Assembly (NCBI GenBank): GCA_013695595.1
Contig: JACDAE010000756.1
Span: forward strand, 1 to 33,075
DNA from: Ktedonobacteraceae bacterium
GTDB lineage: Bacteria > Chloroflexota > Ktedonobacteria > Ktedonobacterales > Ktedonobacteraceae
Reading direction: 5' to 3'
DNA length: 33,075 bases
Shown: positions 27,237-33,075 of the stretch, piece after piece
Layout of the letters: every line of letters starts with the position of its first letter
Position numbering within the stretch: the first letter of the stretch is position 1
The notes under the pieces: model-generated
Databases searched by the model: none
What the model was told of the DNA's origin: nothing
What the model saw: the letters and a program-made list of their open reading frames with translations, nothing else
Program-made: the position numbers and the translations under genes

Positions 27237-29021
27237 TTAGAGGGGATACCCCTGCTTCTCAACAACGATGGCGGCTATCTCGCGCTGTGCAGTAACTCCA
27301 TTGAATATGTAATCGCCAACGTATGCACGCACACGGGCCAGCTCTTTCTCCACTTTTTCTGCATCAATATTCGTCATAATTACCTGATCCAGATTGCTGC
27401 GAATACGCGCAAAACCCAACCAGCTTGCCATCTGCGCCAGCTTGACGTGGATCGCGCTATTCTCATCACCGCGCTTCACCGACTGGATCGCACGTGCAAG
27501 GGCGCTATCAATCGCGTACAGGTCGATCATAAGGTTCGCCAGGTACTCAATAAATTCCTGCTCATTTTCCAGCGCCTGCATATATTTCATGGCTATCTTC
27601 ATCGCACTGTAAATGGTTGCTTCCTTGGCACGCTCCAGGGCATTGACGGCCCCCTTCAGCTCAGCAGGGACGCTTTCATCCGCTTTCTCCAGCACCTGGC
27701 CGGACTTGACACGCTCCTGTATCTCTGCGAAACGCGTCATAAGGTCAAGCTTGCCCGACAACACGCGCTTGAACAATGTGCCTGCTGCAACCATACGATT
27801 GATCTCATTGGTTCCTTCAAAAATGCGCTGAATACGTGCATCGCGATACGCCTTCTCGATAGGATACTCGTGCATGAAACCATAGCCACCAAAGATCTGC
27901 ACGCCCTCATCGACGGCTAAAGCGAGCACTTCGCTCCCATGCACTTTTGCCAATGAAGCCTCAATAGCGTATTCTTCAATCGACTTGAACACGGTCTCGG
28001 TATTTTCGCCTGCACTGCGCTGAGCCTGCGCAATATTGCCAGCAGTACGGAATACTTCGCTCTCGGCAGCATAGGTTTCAGCAGCGATCCGCGCCAGTTT
28101 TTTCTCGATCATACCGAACTCATACAGGAATTTGCCAAATGATTTGCGCTCAGTCGTATAAGTTGCGGCCAGCTTCAATGCGTTACGTGCACCGCCAACC
28201 GTCCCGGCTCCCAGCTTCAAGCGCCCGATATTGAGGATATTAAAGGCAATTTTATAGCCTTTGTGTATTTCACCCAACAAATTCTCAACAGGCACGAGCG
28301 CATCCTCGAAGTAGACCTGGCGCGTCGATGAGCCTTTGATGCCCATCTTGTTCTCTTCAGTTCCCGTCGAAACTCCTGGATAGGTTGCCTCAACAATAAA
28401 GGCTGAAGGTCGGTTGCCATCTATACGGGCAAAAACAACCATCATATCTGCAAAACCAGCGTTGGAGATCCACTGCTTGGTCCCATTCAAGATGTAATGT
28501 TTGCCATCTGGTGACAGCGAGGCACGGGTGCTCAAGCTCATAGCGTCCGATCCAACACCCGGCTCGGTTAAGGCATATGCGGCGATCCATTCACCGCTCG
28601 CCAGCCTGGGGAGGTACTTTTGCTTCTGCTCTTCTGTGCCGTAGTAGACAATAGGCAGGGTGCCAATGGTTGTGTGCGCACCAAAGGCAACACTAAATGA
28701 TGCTTCCTTCAACTCGGAAGCAACCAGCGCACTGGTGAGAAGTCCCAATTCAGCGCCACCATAGGCTTCGGGGATATCAATCATTAATAAGCCTTGCTCA
28801 CCAGCCTTCTTCACCAGACTGGGCATCAAACCAGGCTCCTGGCGGTCGATTGCATCTACATGGGGCAACACTTCGCGCTCAACGAATGTAGCCGCCGACT
28901 CTTCAATCCAACGCTGCTCCTCGTCACGCTGCTCCAGGGTAAATATCTTTTCAGCACTCTCGCTGACAGGTGTCGTGAGAAAGGCTGTTCCTTCTTCGGT
29001 TGGTTTCATTGTCGTTGACAT
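27237..29021 (-). CDS. fadE: Acyl-CoA dehydrogenase
   Basis: YALTEPGVGSDAMSLSTRA, GTKQWISNAGFADMMVVFA, QIFGGYGFMHEYPIEKAYRDARIQRIFEGTNEINRM; start at MSTTMKPTEE preferred. Confidence 0.95.
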   Translation of the reverse strand: MSTTMKPTEEGTAFLTTPVSESAEKIFTLEQRDEEQRWIEESAATFVEREVLPHVDAIDRQEPGLMPSLVKKAGEQGLLMIDIPEAYGGAELGLLTSALVASELKEASFSVAFGAHTTIGTLPIVYYGTEEQKQKYLPRLASGEWIAAYALTEPGVGSDAMSLSTRASLSPDGKHYILNGTKQWISNAGFADMMVVFARIDGNRPSAFIVEATYPGVSTGTEENKMGIKGSSTRQVYFEDALVPVENLLGEIHKGYKIAFNILNIGRLKLGAGTVGGARNALKLAATYTTERKSFGKFLYEFGMIEKKLARIAAETYAAESEVFRTAGNIAQAQRSAGENTETVFKSIEEYAIEASLAKVHGSEVLALAVDEGVQIFGGYGFMHEYPIEKAYRDARIQRIFEGTNEINRMVAAGTLFKRVLSGKLDLMTRFAEIQERVKSGQVLEKADESVPAELKGAVNALERAKEATIYSAMKIAMKYMQALENEQEFIEYLANLMIDLYAIDSALARAIQSVKRGDENSAIHVKLAQMASWLGFARIRSNLDQVIMTNIDAEKVEKELARVRAYVGDYIFNGVTAQREIAAIVVEKQGYPL

Positions 29022-29077
29022 AGATGCTGTTCTCCTTTGACTACAGGCAGGGGTGCAGTAGATGCAACCCATGCATA

Positions 29078-30841
29078 TCATTTCCCTGTACGCAACTCTC
29101 TGCGTAAGGTTTTGCCAATAATTGACTTGGGCAGACTTTCACGGAACTCTACAACTTTTGGCACCTTGTATGATGCCAATTCTTGTTTACAAAATGCGAT
29201 AATAGCTTGTCGCGTCTTCTCAGATGGCTCTATGCCAGGTTTCAGGACGATAAATGCCGCAACCGTCTCGCCTCGATATTCATCGGGCACACCCACAACA
29301 GCCGCTTCGGTAATATCAGGATGCTGAAACAGTACCTCTTCTACCTCGCGCGGATAAATGTTGAAGCCACCCGCAATAACCATGTCTTTGGCACGTTCCA
29401 CTACATAGAAGTATCCGTCTTCGTCCATCTTGCCAATGTCACCGGTGCGCAACCAACCATTATGGAAAATAGCCTTACTCTCGTCGTCACGCTTCCAATA
29501 CCCCTTCATTATATTGGGTCCCTTGACAAGAATCTCGCCCACCTCACCAACAGGGACCTGCTCACCAGTTTCCATATTGATAATAATAGACTCGACATCT
29601 GGGAATGGCAGACCAATACTTCCGTTGCGCCGCTTGTCTGTCAGTGGATTGCAATGCGTGACAGGGGATGCTTCACTGAGGCCATATCCCTCGACAAGTG
29701 TGGCTCCCGTTATCTTCTCAAAATCGTTTTGTACTTTAGCTGGCAATGGCGCAGCGCCGCTGATACAATACTTGATCGATTGCAGTTGGGCGTGCCTGTC
29801 ACCTGCCTCGCGCATAATAGCAATGTACATGGTCGGAATGCCAGGAAAGAGGGTGGGCTTGTAACGACGAATAGCACTCACAACATCTTTTGCCTTAAAA
29901 CGTGGCAACAGAACCATCGATGACGCGGTTAAAATAGAAAAGTTCATACCAACCGTTAAACCATACGAATGAAAAAAGGGCGCGACACAAAGCGATATGT
30001 CTGTCCCCTCGCTGGCTTTAGGTGTCCAGTAGCGAGTCTGCATAGCATTAGACAATAAATTACGATGTGTGAGCATTGCTCCTTTAGCAAGCCCCGTCGT
30101 ACCACCAGTATATTGAAGGGCTGCAAGGTCATCACTTGTAACAGGCACGGGTAAGCTGGAGGTGGCAGCAGTCCTTTTATTCGCATGCAGAAAGTTCTGC
30201 ATTGTATGTAATGTTGGATCACGTTTCAACTCTGTAGCGCTTAACTTTGGCTCTGGCACCTTGACGCCACGCTGACTGAAAGGATACAACACGCGTAAAA
30301 GAGGCGGCAGAAATTCAGCCGGGCTAGTGACAATAATGTGTTCTAAGGCGGTCTGGGCACGGATATTACGCACCGAGGGGTAGAACGAGTCAAGCATGAC
30401 AATGACCGTGGCCCTGGCATCGTTGAGCTGATGGGATAACTCTCGCTCTGTATAGAGGGGATTTGTTGGTACGACCACAGCTCCTGCCCTTAACGCTCCG
30501 AAGAAAACGATTGGATATTGAGGAATGTTTGGCAGTGCAATAGCAACCCGGTCACCTTTTTTCACGCCTATCTTCTGTAGACCCGCAGCAAATTGATCGG
30601 CAAGTGTTGAAAGGTGAGCATATGTAATCTTATGACCATAGTAAATGATAGCGGTATTATCTGGATAATGCTGTGTGGCGTTATCGAGGAGCCAGGTCAA
30701 AGGATAATCTGGAATATCGATATGAGCAGGGACGCCCTCTTCATAGGATCGTAGCCAGGGGCGCGTTGCTAATAATTCAGCACTTGTACCGGATACATGT
30801 TGTTCCACTTGTGCATTATTGATGAGAGATGGGTCAAACAT
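29078..30841 (-). CDS. fadD: Long-chain-fatty-acid--CoA ligase
   Basis: AMP-binding motif YTGGTTGLAKGAMLTHRN, EGYGLSEASPVTHCNP, GWLRTGDIGKMDEDGYFYVVERAKDMVIAGGFNIYPREVEE; start at MFDPSL with upstream GGAGAGGAG. Confidence 0.94.
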   Translation of the reverse strand: MFDPSLINNAQVEQHVSGTSAELLATRPWLRSYEEGVPAHIDIPDYPLTWLLDNATQHYPDNTAIIYYGHKITYAHLSTLADQFAAGLQKIGVKKGDRVAIALPNIPQYPIVFFGALRAGAVVVPTNPLYTERELSHQLNDARATVIVMLDSFYPSVRNIRAQTALEHIIVTSPAEFLPPLLRVLYPFSQRGVKVPEPKLSATELKRDPTLHTMQNFLHANKRTAATSSLPVPVTSDDLAALQYTGGTTGLAKGAMLTHRNLLSNAMQTRYWTPKASEGTDISLCVAPFFHSYGLTVGMNFSILTASSMVLLPRFKAKDVVSAIRRYKPTLFPGIPTMYIAIMREAGDRHAQLQSIKYCISGAAPLPAKVQNDFEKITGATLVEGYGLSEASPVTHCNPLTDKRRNGSIGLPFPDVESIIINMETGEQVPVGEVGEILVKGPNIMKGYWKRDDESKAIFHNGWLRTGDIGKMDEDGYFYVVERAKDMVIAGGFNIYPREVEEVLFQHPDITEAAVVGVPDEYRGETVAAFIVLKPGIEPSEKTRQAIIAFCKQELASYKVPKVVEFRESLPKSIIGKTLRRELRTGK

Positions 30842-31105
30842 ATAGCAATAGCTCCTCTCCATAGCGGCACCCCTCATAGGTGCCCAAAGTGACCTCTTCG
30901 TCACCGTTATAAGCAATAAAACTACCCATGCAACCATTATAAGTTACTTCATCGGATATAGACACGTTGCCAGCTAACAAATTTTGCGACATAATGTAGT
31001 AGGTAGCTAACACTGCCGCAACGAAAAGTGGCTGCATGGATAGAAACGCCGCTTGCAATCCCATATGATACCAATAAAAATGACATTGAGAGGGGGAGAT
31101 CTCTT

Positions 31106-31915
31106 GTGGAAACTCAATATGATACAAAGCGAATCTCGGATTTCGCGCAATTGGTGACCCGTTTTCGCCAAAAGCATAGTATGTCACAAGGACAACTTGC
31201 ACAGGCCACCCGTCTCTCGCGCACATATGTGTATCATCTTGAAACGGGGCAACGCGCAAATCCCTCGCCCGCCGTTGTGCAAAACATTGTTCGTGCTCTG
31301 GAATTGACATTGGATGAGCGCAACCTCCTTTATGACGCCTATACACAACTTACTGGTCAATATATCGATTCTGAATTATTTGAAGGTACCCTCCTCGATA
31401 TGGGGGAACTGGCACGCTTACTGGTCTATAATACCTCTTATCCCGCTCATTCCCTGGACCGACTCTGGTTCTTGCATTCCTGGAATGCTGCTGCAACCAC
31501 GCTTTTTGAGGTGCAGGAAGCGATCAGAAAGGGAGAGAAACTGCATCTATTAGCGCTGGTGTTTGATCCCCTCATGCGCCGCCGTTTTCATGGCTGGGAA
31601 AATCTAGCTCGCCGCCTAATGAGCGACTTTCTCTACGATACACGCACGATGACACACTTGCCCGAATATAAAGTGCTCTGGAAAAATCTACGCGAGCTCC
31701 CCGAATTCCGTCGCATCGCCTCGGCAACCTATCCGCGCGGAAAGCCCGCACCATCGTTCGTCTTCCAGGTACAGCATAGTGAGCTTGGGCGCCTGACTCT
31801 GCGTACTGCCATTACTGGCTTCACGGGTGTCGCTAGCTATTCGATGGTTAGCTATGTACCAGGCGATCAGCAAACCCTGGACATGTATCGTCAGCATGGG
31901 TGGCAACCAAAGTAA
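31106..31915 (+). CDS. XRE-family HTH regulator with MmyB/MltR-like ligand-binding domain
   Basis: HTH FRQKHSMSQGQLAQATRLSRTYVYHLETGQRANPSPAVVQNIVRAL; MmyB-like RLWFLHSWNAAATTLFE...FHGWENLARRLMSDFLYDTR. GTG start with GAGAGGGGGAG upstream preferred over 31028. Confidence 0.85.
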   Translation: METQYDTKRISDFAQLVTRFRQKHSMSQGQLAQATRLSRTYVYHLETGQRANPSPAVVQNIVRALELTLDERNLLYDAYTQLTGQYIDSELFEGTLLDMGELARLLVYNTSYPAHSLDRLWFLHSWNAAATTLFEVQEAIRKGEKLHLLALVFDPLMRRRFHGWENLARRLMSDFLYDTRTMTHLPEYKVLWKNLRELPEFRRIASATYPRGKPAPSFVFQVQHSELGRLTLRTAITGFTGVASYSMVSYVPGDQQTLDMYRQHGWQPK

Positions 31916-31932
31916 TCTATTTCCAAATTCCT

Positions 31933-33075
31933 TTATTCCATTTGACTATTACTCATCAGTAATACGCGTTGCACCATCTGCGCAGCCAGGAATTTCGCTC
32001 GTACATGCTCATCCTCTATCCTGTCAGCGAGCGCATATAGCATCTTGCTCGCATGCTTAAAAGCGGTATGTGCTCTATCTTTATTCCCTTGAGCGAGAAA
32101 CAATTCACCACGTGCCGCCTCTATAGACCATAACTCTCCTACCAACCCACTCTCTTCCGCCAGGTCCCCGGCTTTGCGTAGATAAAGATCTGTTCGCTCA
32201 AATTCACCGCGCCAGAGGGCAAGTACAGCCTGCACACGCAAATAAGGAATTCGGTAACGAGGATTATGATCACTCAAGCGCCCAAATTGTTCCGCGTCGA
32301 CAGTAGCACGCTCATTATAACCCGTGCGTATCAGAATCTCCGTTTCATACCAGCGTGTTAGACCAGCATGAAAAAAAGCGGTATTGCTTCTACATGCTAG
32401 CGCCCGTGTTGCGTGGGATTGCGCCTCCACCCATTCATTTGTAAGCACACAATCAGCACAAAGTTCAACGACCAACATTTCCATAACAGGTCGCGGCGCA
32501 TCTGTCGAGAAAACATTCAGCGCTTCATAATGCAACGCATATGCATCCGCCAGATCCATTAATGCCCTTTTTACTCTTCCTAAGGCTGTTAAACAGAGGC
32601 ATACAAGCAGGGCAACATTATAGGCTCGTGCCAGCGCCAGAGCTTCCTCCGCAATGCTTAGCGCTTCCCCATAAGCTCCAATATCCAACAATCCCATAAT
32701 CAGATGATAGGCGCTATAGATCCTTCCCCAGCTATACTCAGCGTGTGCAAAAGAACTATAGGCCGCACGTACAGCAATGACACCCTCTTGTGGCTGTCCT
32801 CGACTATAACTAGCCTGAGCAATCTGTACAAGGCAGGTCGCTTCCATTAGAGCATTGTGCTGTCTTTCGTAAAACATACGCGCTTCTTCAGCCAGCGCTT
32901 CAGCCTCCTTCCATGAATTTACAAGCATGAGAGCACTGGCAAACGCTGAAAGCGTACGTGCAATCAACTCAGGTGAACCAATCTTGCGTGCCAGGTGGAG
33001 GGCACGTTTTCCATGCTGCAAGGCAGCTTCAGCATCGAAACGATAAAAGTCGAATAGTGTGAGCTGCCATTCGTT
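31933..33075 (-). CDS. TPR-repeat protein (C-terminal part, truncated at the window edge)
   Basis: Repeated TPR-like helical units (ALHLARKIGSPELIARTLSAFASALMLVNSWKEAEALAEEARMFYE...). The frame stays open to the last base of the window (NEWQLTLFDFYRFDAEAALQHGKRAL), so the ORF-track start at 33021 (TTG) is not real. Confidence 0.75.
   Translation of the reverse strand, partial: NEWQLTLFDFYRFDAEAALQHGKRALHLARKIGSPELIARTLSAFASALMLVNSWKEAEALAEEARMFYERQHNALMEATCLVQIAQASYSRGQPQEGVIAVRAAYSSFAHAEYSWGRIYSAYHLIMGLLDIGAYGEALSIAEEALALARAYNVALLVCLCLTALGRVKRALMDLADAYALHYEALNVFSTDAPRPVMEMLVVELCADCVLTNEWVEAQSHATRALACRSNTAFFHAGLTRWYETEILIRTGYNERATVDAEQFGRLSDHNPRYRIPYLRVQAVLALWRGEFERTDLYLRKAGDLAEESGLVGELWSIEAARGELFLAQGNKDRAHTAFKHASKMLYALADRIEDEHVRAKFLAAQMVQRVLLMSNSQME

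Noticed and set aside
29183-29923. 246-aa plus-strand ORF antisense to fadD
   Set aside because: Lies entirely opposite a clear acyl-CoA ligase; composition looks like reverse-complement artefact.
1-33075. tRNA, rRNA, transposon or prophage content
   Set aside because: No tRNA cloverleaf signature, transposase, integrase or phage structural gene was recognised; the excisionase-type HTH alone is not evidence for a mobile element.

Overview
This 33 kb window looks like a bacterial chromosomal segment. By protein flavour and gene content it is probably from Chloroflexota/Ktedonobacteria, but that is inference because no rRNA marker is present. It is gene-dense. Recognisable content, left to right: minC-minD-minE on the minus strand; aldose 1-epimerase; ftsH; a PaaI-type thioesterase; a charged low-complexity protein; a PAP2 phosphatase; a GNAT acetyltransferase; valS preceded by a clear T-box leader with a putative Val GUC specifier; an orphan OmpR-type response regulator; a degenerate-GGDEF plus MshEN-like protein; an excisionase-type HTH protein; a membrane protein/AT-hook-GAF regulator pair preceded by a structured RNA candidate; a SAM methyltransferase; a small conserved-looking ORF; an orphan MsmK/UgpC-type ABC ATPase; a stand-alone protein resembling the C-terminal (Cas11c-like) part of Cas8c/Csd1; an SDR; a fadD-fadE-fadA-fadN beta-oxidation operon; a divergent XRE/MmyB-type regulator; and a TPR protein truncated by the right window edge. 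No tRNA, rRNA, transposase or CRISPR array was found. The most interesting lead is 21983-22551: a perfect-consensus sigma70 promoter with an overlapping palindrome drives a stand-alone Csd1-C-terminus-like ORF whose tail looks ribbon-helix-helix-like, with no cas genes nearby. Second is the structured minus-strand RNA at about 17961-18130. All homology calls are by eye from motifs; no search was run.
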